Below are positions 37,176 through 45,612 of a stretch of 64,000 bases of DNA, piece after piece (within the stretch, counting starts at the first letter, position 1; every line of letters starts with the position of its first letter). The translations under genes were made by a program, and so were the position numbers. The DNA is taken from contig JADKAE010000018.1 in the NCBI GenBank assembly GCA_016715405.1, positions 48,687-112,686 of the forward strand, given 5' to 3'. Under the pieces are notes generated by a model that saw only the letters and a program-made list of their open reading frames with translations, was not told where the DNA came from and did not search any database. Source of the DNA: Saprospiraceae bacterium. Lineage in GTDB: Bacteria > Bacteroidota > Bacteroidia > Chitinophagales > Saprospiraceae.

Positions 37176-38273
37176 ATGATTATTACTTTTGTAAAGGTTT
37201 GGAAGGAAGATCTCACCCTTACCAAACCTTATACTATTGCCTATCATACTATTAGCGCAGTGGAAAATGTATTTCTGCTGCTCGAAACCAATAACGGAAT
37301 GCGGGGTATCGGCGTAGCCGCCCCCGCAGAATTCGTAACGGGCGAAAAGGAATCCGACAGCCTGCACGCCCTGCAGACCCACGCAGAAGCGCTATTGCTG
37401 GGAAAAGACGTGCGCGATTACCAGGCCTTGCTGCGTCAAAGCCTCGCCGCCATGCCCGCTCAGCCTGCCGCACGTGCAGCTATCGATATCGCATTACACG
37501 ATCTTATTGCCCAATATCTGGGCGTTCCGCTGACTCGTTACCTGGGACAGGTTTATGAAAGCCTCCCTACTTCTGTGACGATAGGCATCAAAAGCGCAGA
37601 AGACACTGTGGCGGAAGGACGCCAATACGTAGCCGACGGCTTTCACGTCATCAAACTCAAAACCGGCCGACCGGAGGTAGATGAGGATATAGCTGTTTTT
37701 CGCAAACTTCGCGAAGCAGTTGGGCCGCATGTGGTGATTCGCGTAGACGCCAACCAGGGGTATACGCCTGCGGCATTGGAGGCTTTTGCTAACACATGCG
37801 ACCCCCTTGGCGTCGAGTTTTACGAACAACCCCTGCCCAAAAAACAATCGTCGCGGATGCTGGAAGTCCCCGAAGACTTGCGCCGCCGCTGCGCCGCCGA
37901 CGAAGACCTCATCAGTCCCGCCGACGCGCTGCACCTGTCTCATCCACCCCACCCTTTTGGTATTTTCAATATCAAACTTATGAAATGCGGAGGCGTAAGC
38001 CAGGCGCTGGATATAGCCCGCATAGCCCAACTAAGCGGTATCGATCTGATGTGGGGTTGCAACGATGAAAGTGCGGTGAGCATTAGCGCGGCGCTTCACG
38101 CCGCCCTTGCCTGCCCCGCTACGCGCTATCTCGACCTCGACGGCAGTTTCGACCTGGCCAGGGATGCCGTTTTTGGCGGCTTTGTGCTTCGCGACGGCTG
38201 CCTGCATCCACCGGCAAGCCGGGGCTGGGTGTCGACCTGTTGGCCGGCTACTTCGCCTAAGGCGGCCTTATAG
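37176..38273 (+). CDS. Dipeptide epimerase (enolase superfamily), frameshifted at the C-terminus
   Basis: About 360 residues of the mandelate racemase/muconate lactonizing group, L-Ala-D/L-Glu epimerase type: VIKLKTGRP with the KxK base near residue 160, RVDANQGYT and FYEQPLPK with metal-binding Asp and Glu, CAADEDLISPADAL, and IKLMKCGGVSQAL. A missing G near 38208 spoils the last 20 residues: the restored end reads HPPGKPGLGVDLLAGYFA with a stop at 38260. Its role is recycling of murein peptides. A hairpin GCCTAAGGCGGCCTTATAGG sits at the corrected stop. Confidence 0.88.
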   Translation: MIITFVKVWKEDLTLTKPYTIAYHTISAVENVFLLLETNNGMRGIGVAAPAEFVTGEKESDSLHALQTHAEALLLGKDVRDYQALLRQSLAAMPAQPAARAAIDIALHDLIAQYLGVPLTRYLGQVYESLPTSVTIGIKSAEDTVAEGRQYVADGFHVIKLKTGRPEVDEDIAVFRKLREAVGPHVVIRVDANQGYTPAALEAFANTCDPLGVEFYEQPLPKKQSSRMLEVPEDLRRRCAADEDLISPADALHLSHPPHPFGIFNIKLMKCGGVSQALDIARIAQLSGIDLMWGCNDESAVSISAALHAALACPATRYLDLDGSFDLARDAVFGGFVLRDGCLHPPASRGWVSTCWPATSPKAAL

Positions 38274-38938
38274 GCCCATATCTGTATGTCTACTATCACA
38301 GCCCAGAGTAAAAAGGCAAAAAACGCGGCTTTTTGCATTACAGGCAAAGTGTCGATGTATTTACCTGTAGCGTATATATAATTGTTAATGCCTATCAAAA
38401 AGAGACAAATTATTCCTCCCCCGATCAATTTGAACTCCTTTTTCAGGTATAGTCCCCAAAAAGTGCCCAAAAGCGCGATTATGCCCAGCAAGGCCGACGA
38501 ATAAATAACCAGGTCGTGGTAGTTTGTAAAAATAAAAAGAGCTAACACCATCGAGCTTATTCCCGTGTAACGGATTACGGCGCCCCCAACACGGGCAATG
38601 CGAAAATATTGGGGCAAATAATACCAAAACAAGGAAAGACTGGCACATAATACGACCATCGCCGACATCGCCACCACTCTCGAATCGTTCAATTTCCCGT
38701 TTATTGCGTAGCGACTCAGCAAATCGCACCAGTAATTATCGGCCCAGCTATAGCCCACAGCTGTCTTATCGGCATTCGAACCGCCGGGATACAAGAAAGT
38801 TGAATTAATGTAAAGGACGATGTAAAGTCCAATGCCTATTGCCGGCGCCAGCAAACAAAACCTCCAATATTTACCCATCTGCTTCTCTAACGGAGCAGCC
38901 TTCTCTACTGGAGTGGTATGGTTTTTCCTGCATCTCAT
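38126..38938 (-). CDS. Multi-pass membrane protein (DUF998-like), end uncertain
   Basis: About seven hydrophobic segments (FCLLAPAIGIGLYIVLYINS, VVAMSAMVVLCASLSLFWYY, GISSMVLALFIFTNY, ALLGIIALLGTFWGLYL, GGGIICLFLIGINNYIYA, AAFFAFLLWAVIVDIQIWA), resembling DUF998 proteins. Start may be 38878 (MGKYWRFCLL). The last 50 residues run antisense through the epimerase 3' end and are basic and unlike a membrane protein; the real end is probably near 38270 with a lost stop or frameshift. Function unknown. Confidence 0.65.
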   Translation of the reverse strand: MRCRKNHTTPVEKAAPLEKQMGKYWRFCLLAPAIGIGLYIVLYINSTFLYPGGSNADKTAVGYSWADNYWCDLLSRYAINGKLNDSRVVAMSAMVVLCASLSLFWYYLPQYFRIARVGGAVIRYTGISSMVLALFIFTNYHDLVIYSSALLGIIALLGTFWGLYLKKEFKLIGGGIICLFLIGINNYIYATGKYIDTLPVMQKAAFFAFLLWAVIVDIQIWAYKAALGEVAGQQVDTQPRLAGGCRQPSRSTKPPKTASLARSKLPSRSR

Positions 38939-39000
38939 TTCCCATGTTTACATCCATACAATTTAGGCAATTTGGAGGGAATAATCAAGATGATTGTTTC

Positions 39001-39032
39001 TTTCAGCCCGCGGTTGGAACCGCGGGCTGAAA
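39001..39032 (-). terminator. Perfect 15-bp hairpin ending the metal-uptake operon
   Basis: TTTCAGCCCGCGGTT and its complement around a 2-nt loop, 10 nt past the stop of the lipoprotein gene on the minus strand. Confidence 0.78.
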
Positions 39033-39041
39033 TCAGAGCAA

Positions 39042-39602
39042 TCAGAGAATCGTCACATCAAACGTTACTTCCACGTCGGTTTCGCCGGTATTACAGGGGG
39101 CGGCGGCTCCTTTATCGGGTTCGTGTTTGAGCGAAACGGTTAATTTTCCGATGCCGGCGGCGGTGGTCACTACCTGGCTGACCAAGCCCAGCGGCTTTCC
39201 GTTGGTATCGGTATCCTGGACGGCAGGCAGGGGTACGCCGCCCTCTGTGTCAAAACACACCAGGTGAGCCGCGCTCTCACCGCTCACTTCGGCTGTAATA
39301 TCGTCGACATTGCCGGCCTGCGATTCATCGAGAAACTTGACGCGCAGGGTGTAGGCGGCATTCGCTGACAGAGCGATATTGTCTACTACCGGCGCACTGC
39401 CGCCGATGCCGTCCACATCTTTAAATGAAAAAGTGAGCGGAGTTCCGCTAGCCGGACTGAATTCGAGTTGCACGGTGGTGATCAACTCTTGCGGGTCTCC
39501 CCCCGTATCGTCGTCGTCTTTGTTGCAACCGGCAGTCGCCAGCACGCCTAACGCTAATAAAGGAAGTAAGTACCTGGAAATCATATTATTGTTGTTTTTC
39601 AT
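39042..39602 (-). CDS. Lipoprotein accompanying a TonB-dependent receptor
   Basis: 186 residues with a lipoprotein signal ending ATAGC (lipobox LATAGC) followed by an acidic stretch NKDDDDTGGDP. The mature part is beta-rich: LEFSPASGTPLTFSFKDVDG, VDNIALSANAAYTLRVKFLD, and C-terminal CNTGETDVEVTFDV. It is the last gene of the run with the TonB receptor and the His-rich protein, ahead of a strong terminator. I infer a surface-exposed partner in substrate capture; no named family is claimed. Confidence 0.82.
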   Translation of the reverse strand: MKNNNNMISRYLLPLLALGVLATAGCNKDDDDTGGDPQELITTVQLEFSPASGTPLTFSFKDVDGIGGSAPVVDNIALSANAAYTLRVKFLDESQAGNVDDITAEVSGESAAHLVCFDTEGGVPLPAVQDTDTNGKPLGLVSQVVTTAAGIGKLTVSLKHEPDKGAAAPCNTGETDVEVTFDVTIL

Positions 39603-39620
39603 TATGGAATGATTTTATTC

Positions 39621-39651
39621 GTGACAAGGTGACATGGTGACAAGGTGACAA
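39621..39651. repeat. TGTCACCTTG-family tandem repeat after the TonB receptor
   Basis: GTGACAAGGTGACATGGTGA units, the complement of the module at 7161-7208, starting 5 nt from the receptor stop. Confidence 0.85.
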
Positions 39652-39656
39652 TTGCT

Positions 39657-41420
39657 TTAGATGCCTAATGGCACCTTGATGCGGAAAGTAATATTACGGC
39701 CCGTTTCATGGGCGTAATATCGAAAGCGGTTGAGGTATTCGCGGTAGTTCGTATTGCTGAGGTTGAATACCGCCACACCGATATCGATGGGTTGGCGGCC
39801 CCAATACCAGCGCATGCCGGCTTCGAAGTTAAATCGGGTATGGCCGGCCGGCGGCGATGAATAATCGAGGCCTTCGGGGACACGGCTTTGGCGCAAAATG
39901 TTGATCATCGTCAGATTGATAAACGGCGCTTCGTCTGCTTCGCGCAGGGGTTTGAACCGGTAGGTAAGCCCGTGTTCGAAGCGATCGGAAGGCATGAAGA
40001 TGAGCGGCTGATCTTGGGTAAGGTCGCGCGCGCGGAGCAGCGACACCAGGGAGTTCACCGACCAATGATCCGACAGATCCAGGGTTGCATTCCAATCGAG
40101 GCCCATCAGCCTGGCATCGGTTTGCGTATACTGAAAAGCGGGGAAAGGCCCTCGAATCGACAATACATATTCTGCTTGCGGAAGCAGAAAAATAAAATCG
40201 TTGATCCGGTTGTAATACGCCGAAAGCGATGCCTTAAGTTTGCCTTTGCGGGTCCATTCCAGTGTGAGGCTGGAATTGATCGCGCGTTCGGGTTGCAGGC
40301 CGGTGTCGCCTTTTTCATACGATGCGGTGCTATGATGTACGCCATCGCTATACAGTTCGTTGATATTGGGTGCGCGCCAGGCAGAGGCCACGTTGAAGCG
40401 CAACTGGGCTACCCCGGCGATTTGATAGATCAGCCCCAGCGTACCGGAAGCGCTGCTAAAATCAAAACGAGTGGGCAGGCTGTCAGATTGGGGCAGGTCT
40501 ACTTCCATCCCTTTGAGGTCGTAACGAGCGCCTCCTTCAAGTTGCCAGGGTGATTCAAAGGGTTGCCAGCGCGAAATCCAGTAGGCGCCGCCGGTATGGG
40601 CTGTATAATTAGGGATCAGCCCTCCCCTATCGGTTGTATTGCGTTGTCCCATATAATTGAGGCCCACCTGGTTGCGCAAGCGCTTAAAGGCGACGTACTC
40701 CCAATCGAGCCCTGTTGTATAAGTAGTCAGTTCAAACTCCATATCAGGGTCATCGAAGCCGGTGGGTAGCGGGCCGTAGAGGCGGTGTGCGTCAAATTCC
40801 TGGCGCCGGTTGAACTGGCGGCTGAGTTGCAGGGCCAATTTGCCTCCCTGATCAAAGCGATAAGTAGTGCGCCACTTCAGGAGTTCGTGCAGGATGCGTT
40901 GCTGCGGGCGTTCCAACTCATAGGTAAACTCGCCGTCTTCGAGTGGCCGTCCCCGCTCGATCGCATTATCGATATCGGTAACGTTACCAATGTGGGCATC
41001 GCGAAAGATGCCCAGTCGGGAGTAAAAATTGGCGTAATACAACTCAGTTTGCCAACGTTCGCGTTGTGCGCCGACAGCCCAGGAGATATGCCTCTCGAGT
41101 ATACCGGTATTAGCCAGAAAATAATCGGGGGTCTGCAGGTTGCCGCCCCTTTTGAGCGTGCCTTGCAGACGGCCGCTGAGGCCCCATTTTCCGCCTGTAG
41201 CAGCTTCTACAAACCCTGATGCTGCGCCGGTGCGGCCGTTGGATAATCCCGCCAATGTAATAGCCCCGCCGATACCACGCCGGGTGGGTAGCTCTCGAGG
41301 TTCTGTGAGAATCACCCCGCCGAGTGCTTCGGGGCCATAACGTACGCTGGCGGCGCCTTTGATCACCGAGATCTTTTCAGCCAGGTATGGATCCACCTCG
41401 GGGGCATGTTCCACTCCCAT
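39657..41420 (-). CDS. TonB-dependent receptor, barrel part (frameshifted)
   Basis: 587 residues: the end of the plug (EHAPEVDPYLAEKISVIKGA, SVRYGPEALGGVILTEPR) and a full outer-membrane barrel ending RFRYYAHETGRNITFRIKVP. Two one-base losses near 41405-41430 separate it from the next entry; restoring them gives NNGVQLEGHQWGVEHAPEVD. The HQWGxEHAPE signature occurs in receptors of metal-uptake type. Energy comes from TonB-ExbBD, not encoded here. Confidence 0.9.
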   Translation of the reverse strand: MGVEHAPEVDPYLAEKISVIKGAASVRYGPEALGGVILTEPRELPTRRGIGGAITLAGLSNGRTGAASGFVEAATGGKWGLSGRLQGTLKRGGNLQTPDYFLANTGILERHISWAVGAQRERWQTELYYANFYSRLGIFRDAHIGNVTDIDNAIERGRPLEDGEFTYELERPQQRILHELLKWRTTYRFDQGGKLALQLSRQFNRRQEFDAHRLYGPLPTGFDDPDMEFELTTYTTGLDWEYVAFKRLRNQVGLNYMGQRNTTDRGGLIPNYTAHTGGAYWISRWQPFESPWQLEGGARYDLKGMEVDLPQSDSLPTRFDFSSASGTLGLIYQIAGVAQLRFNVASAWRAPNINELYSDGVHHSTASYEKGDTGLQPERAINSSLTLEWTRKGKLKASLSAYYNRINDFIFLLPQAEYVLSIRGPFPAFQYTQTDARLMGLDWNATLDLSDHWSVNSLVSLLRARDLTQDQPLIFMPSDRFEHGLTYRFKPLREADEAPFINLTMINILRQSRVPEGLDYSSPPAGHTRFNFEAGMRWYWGRQPIDIGVAVFNLSNTNYREYLNRFRYYAHETGRNITFRIKVPLGI

Positions 41421-41985
41421 TGATGGCCCTCAGTTGCACGCCGTTATTGAGCACCAATATACGGTTGCTGTGCAAGCCCTGAATGACGGGTTTGGCAATA
41501 GTAGCCCCGGTGTTGAGCACTGATACGCCGGGAATGCTGCGTATTGCTTCGGCAATATTAAGGCTTTGGAGGGATTCGAGCCGGCTGCCCTTCACCTCGG
41601 CGAGGGCCTGTGTGGTTTTGAGCGGTACGGCCTTGGCGCGCACCAGCACATCAGCCAGTCCCACCGAATGTTCGTGCAGGGAAAAGTCGAGCGAATCCTC
41701 GTGGCTTTCGAGCACGATGAGGTGTTCGGCGTGATCGCAGGATATATGAGAACACACCAGCGTATACGTGCCGGCGCATAAATCTCTTATCTCATAACGA
41801 CCCAGTTCGTCCGCCACCGCGCCTGCGGCACTCTCCTTCACGAGCACCGTAGCAAAAGGCACAGGCTCGCGGGTATCCGCATTGAGAATCTGGCCGCTAA
41901 TATGGAAACGGCAATTTTGCGCCGGCAGGTGAAACCACCACAACGCAAACAGCAGGGTTACCCCCATCCGAAAAAGTGTGTTCAT
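41377..41985 (-). CDS. TonB-dependent receptor, N-terminal part (frameshifted)
   Basis: Signal peptide (MNTLFRMGVTLLFALWWFHL), a carboxypeptidase-regulatory-like domain (FHISGQILNADTREPVPFAT, ELGRYEIRDLCAGTYTLVC), then the TonB-box region and plug (SLNIAEAIRSIPGVSVLNTG, KPVIQGLHSNRILVLNNGVQ). Continues in the entry at 39657-41420. Together about 780 residues. Confidence 0.9.
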   Translation of the reverse strand: MNTLFRMGVTLLFALWWFHLPAQNCRFHISGQILNADTREPVPFATVLVKESAAGAVADELGRYEIRDLCAGTYTLVCSHISCDHAEHLIVLESHEDSLDFSLHEHSVGLADVLVRAKAVPLKTTQALAEVKGSRLESLQSLNIAEAIRSIPGVSVLNTGATIAKPVIQGLHSNRILVLNNGVQLRAINGSGTCPRGGSIPG

Positions 41986-42032
41986 GCTATTGATTGTCTT
42001 ACACGTTAGACCAAATCAATTTAGAAAATGGG

Positions 42033-42377
42033 CTAAGCGCAGACAGGAGGGCCGCGAAGGGGATAACTAAGTTGAACAGTGGTGGAATGTAAAGGTTGAT
42101 AAAGGTAAATACAGGGCATTTGCTCCGGTGTACTTACCTTTTCAATCGAGGTTGCAAAAGGCGTAATATAAGAGCTAAAGCCAATTGCGCAATAATCGCA
42201 GTGGTGAAAAGCATAGTGGGCATCGTGGAGGTGCGTCTCGCCTTCACCAGGGTGGCATTGCAGGCGTGGATCCATGTGCTCCGCCCAATAGTGAACCTCC
42301 TTCACGGTAAGGGGAAGTACAAAAAGCAGGAGCATCAAAGCCCCTCCTATTATGCGATATATGGATACGCCTTTCAA
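42033..42377 (-). CDS. Small His/Cys-rich membrane-anchored protein
   Basis: 114 residues with one N-terminal membrane helix or signal (IIGGALMLLLFVLPLTV) and then VHYWAEHMDPRLQCHPGEGE, THLHDAHYAFHHCDYCAIGF: six His and three Cys in about 30 residues with a CxxC. This is a likely metal-binding segment. It is the first gene of the three-gene run with the TonB receptor (48 nt downstream), so I infer a role in sensing or handling the transported metal. The length and HCxxC pattern recall DUF2946-like proteins. Confidence 0.78.
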   Translation of the reverse strand: MKGVSIYRIIGGALMLLLFVLPLTVKEVHYWAEHMDPRLQCHPGEGETHLHDAHYAFHHCDYCAIGFSSYITPFATSIEKVSTPEQMPCIYLYQPLHSTTVQLSYPLRGPPVCA

Positions 42378-42429
42378 AACTAAACTGATATCGTATTTAA
42401 GCTACCAGATAATAACGCCGAATAGGGAT

Positions 42430-42663
42430 CTATTGTTTTTTATCTGATTTTTCCTGGTTGAGGCGGCTCAATACCTCGGCTGTAATATCGAGGGCATCAT
42501 TCACCATGAGTACTCCGCTGCCGGGGGCATAATTGAGAATATAGTTATAGCCCTTTTCTTTGCGGAGTTCGCTGAGGATATCTTTGACTTCTTTTTGAAG
42601 TTCTTCCTGGATTTGGGTAGTTTCATCCACCAGGGCTTTCGTCATGCGTTCCTGGTCGGCCAT
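42430..42663 (-). CDS. OmpH/Skp-family periplasmic chaperone, C-terminal part (frameshifted)
   Basis: ADQERMTKALVDETTQIQEE to KGYNYILNYAPGSGVLMVND, the typical C-terminal half of OmpH with its final ALDITAEVLSRLN. Continues from the entry at 42721-43041; several one-base errors lie between about 42660 and 42850. Confidence 0.82.
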   Translation of the reverse strand: MADQERMTKALVDETTQIQEELQKEVKDILSELRKEKGYNYILNYAPGSGVLMVNDALDITAEVLSRLNQEKSDKKQ

Positions 42664-42720
42664 GAGTTTCTGCTGTTTCTGTGACAGCGTTTGCTCGAGG
42701 TTGTTGCACTTCTTTGGGGG

Positions 42721-43041
42721 TCATAAAGCCTTGCTGCACTTTTTGCTGGGCTTCCATAAATTCTTTTCAGTGCTCTGCCGCGAGCTTTTAGCGAGGAATC
42801 TGCGTCTTTTTCTTTTTTTAGAAAGTGCATCTTTGCGCTTTTTGAAACCCTCGTATTTTTCGAGCAGCGTATCGGCGTTGACAAATACGATTTTGGAGTC
42901 GGCAGCGTCAGCTACAGTTTCCTGGCCGGTACTTGCAGCGGGGTCGGCGGTGGCAGCTTTAGGTGCGCGGAAATGGGCGATCATGAGGTAGCCTACGGCC
43001 AGCAACAGTACGATATTGAGGATGAGTGATGCTTGTTTCAT
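42721..43041 (-). CDS. OmpH/Skp-family periplasmic chaperone, N-terminal part (frameshifted)
   Basis: A signal anchor (MKQASLILNIVLLLAVGYLM) then SKIVFVNADTLLEKYEGFKK, the OmpH N-terminal strand and helix. After KDALSKK the frame is wrong; another frame continues EKDADSSLKARGRAL and a third TPKEVQQL-like. The corrected protein is about 200 residues. Skp-like chaperones escort outer-membrane proteins. Confidence 0.82.
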   Translation of the reverse strand: MKQASLILNIVLLLAVGYLMIAHFRAPKAATADPAASTGQETVADAADSKIVFVNADTLLEKYEGFKKRKDALSKKRKRRRFLAKSSRQSTEKNLWKPSKKCSKAL

Positions 43042-43225
43042 TATATGAATTTTGAATAAACGACTGCAAAAATGGGGAAATTAGCTGAAAGCGCTGCAAT
43101 AATTCCTGCATCTTGCGCGGTAATGTTGTTCATAATCCGCAAACTGGTTTACACTTTCGTGTGAATTATTGCCCCTGGAACAATATAACTCCTCACACTA
43201 TTGTTTATTGCGAAAAAGGTTAATT

Positions 43226-44359
43226 ATGCGAAAAAGCATACTCTTTCTGTGGTGTACAGTATTATCTGCCTCTTCACTTTTTGCTCAAAATATATTGCCG
43301 ATCGGCTATTGGCGCGCGCATTTGCCTTATCATATCGGGCAGTCGGTTACACAGAGCGACGATGAGGTTTATTATGCTACGGAGTTATCACTCACCGTTA
43401 TCGACAAAGAAGAGCGCTCTGCCCGCTTCCTCAGCACGATCGACGGATTGAGCAATACGGGCATTCAGCTCATTAAATACAACCGCAGCAGTGAGGTCCT
43501 TATTGTCGTTTACAATAACAGCGTAATTGACCTGGTGCGGCCCGACGGCATTGTCACGCTTAATCAAATTCGCAACTTTACCAGCATTATCGGCGAAAAG
43601 CGAATCAACGATATTTTTGTCGAAAACGACTCTATTATGTACCTCGCCGCCAGCTTTGGCGTATCCAAACTCAATGTAAAAGCGGCAGAATTTTCTTTTA
43701 CAACCTTTACCGGACTCGACGTGAGAGGTGTCTGCACCTGGAACGGCTATCTTTACGCTTCTACTACGGAAGGACTATATCGCGTAAGGCTCGACGCCGT
43801 GAATCCCGCCGATTTTAGTAGCTGGGAGTGGCTGGGCCAGGCCGAAGGTTTTCCCATGGAATACAGCGGCGGGCCGCTGGCGGTTTTCAACAACCAGCTC
43901 TATGCCGGCATCAACGACACCCTTTGTCGCATCGATGCCTCAGGCCCTACCCCCCTGCACGCCGAGGAAGGCCACCTGCTCTACTTTCTTTCTGCTGAAG
44001 GCCCTCATTTGCTGGCCGGTTTTCAATATTGTCCTTCGTCCAATTGCGTGGCCGGTAAAGTAGTGTACCTGGATAACGCCGGCAATCTGGGTTATATGGC
44101 CCAGGGCTGCGTGGGGGTGCCCAATTATGCCATAGAAGATCAAAACGGCCGGATTTGGTTTGGCGACCGCTACCGCCAATACCGGCTGCTCAATAATATA
44201 CAGGAAACAACCTGTACGTACCTCGATTTCAATTCGCCCTTTTCTGAGCGCGCCTGGGAAATGGCCTTTGGCAATAACCAACTTTGGGTGGCCGCCGGCG
44301 CCCTCGACCAGACCCTCTCCGGCCGCTTTATTACCGACGGCTTTTTCTCTTTTTTTTGA
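43226..44359 (+). CDS. porZ: T9SS component PorZ-like, N-terminal part (frameshifted)
   Basis: Signal peptide (MRKSILFLWCTVLSASSLFA) then a beta-propeller beginning IGYWRAHLPYHIGQSVTQSD with STIDGLSNTGIQLIKYNRSS, the PorZ-like opening. The start at 43226 is chosen because the signal peptide begins there; an upstream ATG adds 19 polar residues. The frame ends at SFF in a run of eight T at 44352-44359; with seven T it reads FSFFDGQWEVYNRE into the next entry. PorZ acts at the cell surface in the T9SS attachment complex, delivering the anionic lipopolysaccharide anchor. Confidence 0.8.
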   Translation: MRKSILFLWCTVLSASSLFAQNILPIGYWRAHLPYHIGQSVTQSDDEVYYATELSLTVIDKEERSARFLSTIDGLSNTGIQLIKYNRSSEVLIVVYNNSVIDLVRPDGIVTLNQIRNFTSIIGEKRINDIFVENDSIMYLAASFGVSKLNVKAAEFSFTTFTGLDVRGVCTWNGYLYASTTEGLYRVRLDAVNPADFSSWEWLGQAEGFPMEYSGGPLAVFNNQLYAGINDTLCRIDASGPTPLHAEEGHLLYFLSAEGPHLLAGFQYCPSSNCVAGKVVYLDNAGNLGYMAQGCVGVPNYAIEDQNGRIWFGDRYRQYRLLNNIQETTCTYLDFNSPFSERAWEMAFGNNQLWVAAGALDQTLSGRFITDGFFSFF

Positions 44360-45605
44360 TGGCCAATGGGAGGTATACAACCGCGAAACCCGCGTGGAAA
44401 TGCGCGGCGAAAACCCCGATAATACTACTACCGAAGGCCGCAGCGACGACCTGTTTGACATTATAACCATTGCAGTACACCCCGAAAACGGCAAAGTATA
44501 CGCCGGTTCTTTCCTCGAAGGCATCATGGAAGTCGACGGTGACCGCCTCACGCTTTACAACGAAAACAATTCAACGCTCGAAATTGCATCTACCGACCAA
44601 CTCCCCCGGGTAAAAATCGGCGGACTGGCCTTCGATGCCGAGGGCAACCTGTGGGTGAGCAATCACAGCGCCGCAGGCGGCAAATCAATCGCTATGCTGG
44701 GCAACGACGGCCAGTGGCGCAGTTTTAGCAAAGTATGCAACCAGGACGACCTCTACCAGATGGCCGTCGATGAAAGCAACAACAAGTGGGTAGTGATCGG
44801 CAACGAACAAGCCGGCGTATTGGTTTTTAATGAAAACGAACTCGACGACGATACCGACGATGAATGCCGCACGATGACAACAGGCAACAGCTCCCTGCCG
44901 ACCAATACGGTCAACTGTGTCAGTGCCGACCTCGACGGCGACGTGTGGGTGGGCACCTCCGACGGCGTGGTTATCTTTGAATGCGGATCGGGCGTTTTCG
45001 AGGACAACTGCCGCGGCACCCGCCGCATCGTGAAGGGTGAAGACGGTTTTAACGCTTATCTGCTTGAATCGGAAAACGTGCTCACTATTGCCGTAGACGG
45101 GGCCAACCGCAAATGGGTAGGCACCTCCAATGGAGTGTATTTGCTCTCTCCCAGCGGCGAAGAGCAAATGCTTCGGTTTACTACCGCCAACTCTCCGCTT
45201 TTCGACGACGTGATCTACGATATTGTAGTCGACCAGCTTACCGGCGAGGGGTTTTTTGGCACCGCCAAGGGTATCCTTTCCTACCAGGGCGATGCCGTGG
45301 CGGGAGGCCGCTTCAATAAATCCGAGCTGGAGATATATCCCAACCCTGTGCGGGCCGACTACGAGGGTCCCATTGCCATCAACGGATTGGCCCGCGACGC
45401 CAACGTCAAGATCACCGACCTGGGCGGCCGGCTGGTGTATGAAACCCAGGCGCTCGGGGGTCAGGCCGTATGGGATGGCCGCGACTACAATGGGCGGCGG
45501 GCCAATTCGGGTGTATATCTCGTATTTGCCACAACCAATCCCCGCAATGCCGTCTTTGAAGCCAAACCCAGCAAAGCGGTAGCTAAAATCGTGCTGCTCA
45601 ATTGA
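44355..45605 (+). CDS. porZ: T9SS component PorZ-like, second propeller and C-terminal domain
   Basis: The true frame resumes at about 44355 (DGQWEVYNRETRVEM). It has a second set of propeller blades (GNLWVSNHSAAGGKSIAMLG, NNKWVVIGNEQAGVLVFNEN, GDVWVGTSDGVVIFEC, NRKWVGTSNGVYLLSP) and a T9SS-type C-terminal domain (ELEIYPNPVRADYEGPIAIN, YNGRRANSGVYLVFATTNPR). The joined gene codes for about 790 residues, matching two propellers plus a sorting domain as in PorZ. Confidence 0.8.
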   Translation, partial: FDGQWEVYNRETRVEMRGENPDNTTTEGRSDDLFDIITIAVHPENGKVYAGSFLEGIMEVDGDRLTLYNENNSTLEIASTDQLPRVKIGGLAFDAEGNLWVSNHSAAGGKSIAMLGNDGQWRSFSKVCNQDDLYQMAVDESNNKWVVIGNEQAGVLVFNENELDDDTDDECRTMTTGNSSLPTNTVNCVSADLDGDVWVGTSDGVVIFECGSGVFEDNCRGTRRIVKGEDGFNAYLLESENVLTIAVDGANRKWVGTSNGVYLLSPSGEEQMLRFTTANSPLFDDVIYDIVVDQLTGEGFFGTAKGILSYQGDAVAGGRFNKSELEIYPNPVRADYEGPIAINGLARDANVKITDLGGRLVYETQALGGQAVWDGRDYNGRRANSGVYLVFATTNPRNAVFEAKPSKAVAKIVLLN

Positions 45606-45612
45606 TTGCCGG

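Noticed and set aside
44352..44359. Phase-variable T8 tract in porZ
   Set aside because: A real phase switch is possible, but the same kind of break occurs in thrS and feoB, so sequencing error is the simpler reading.
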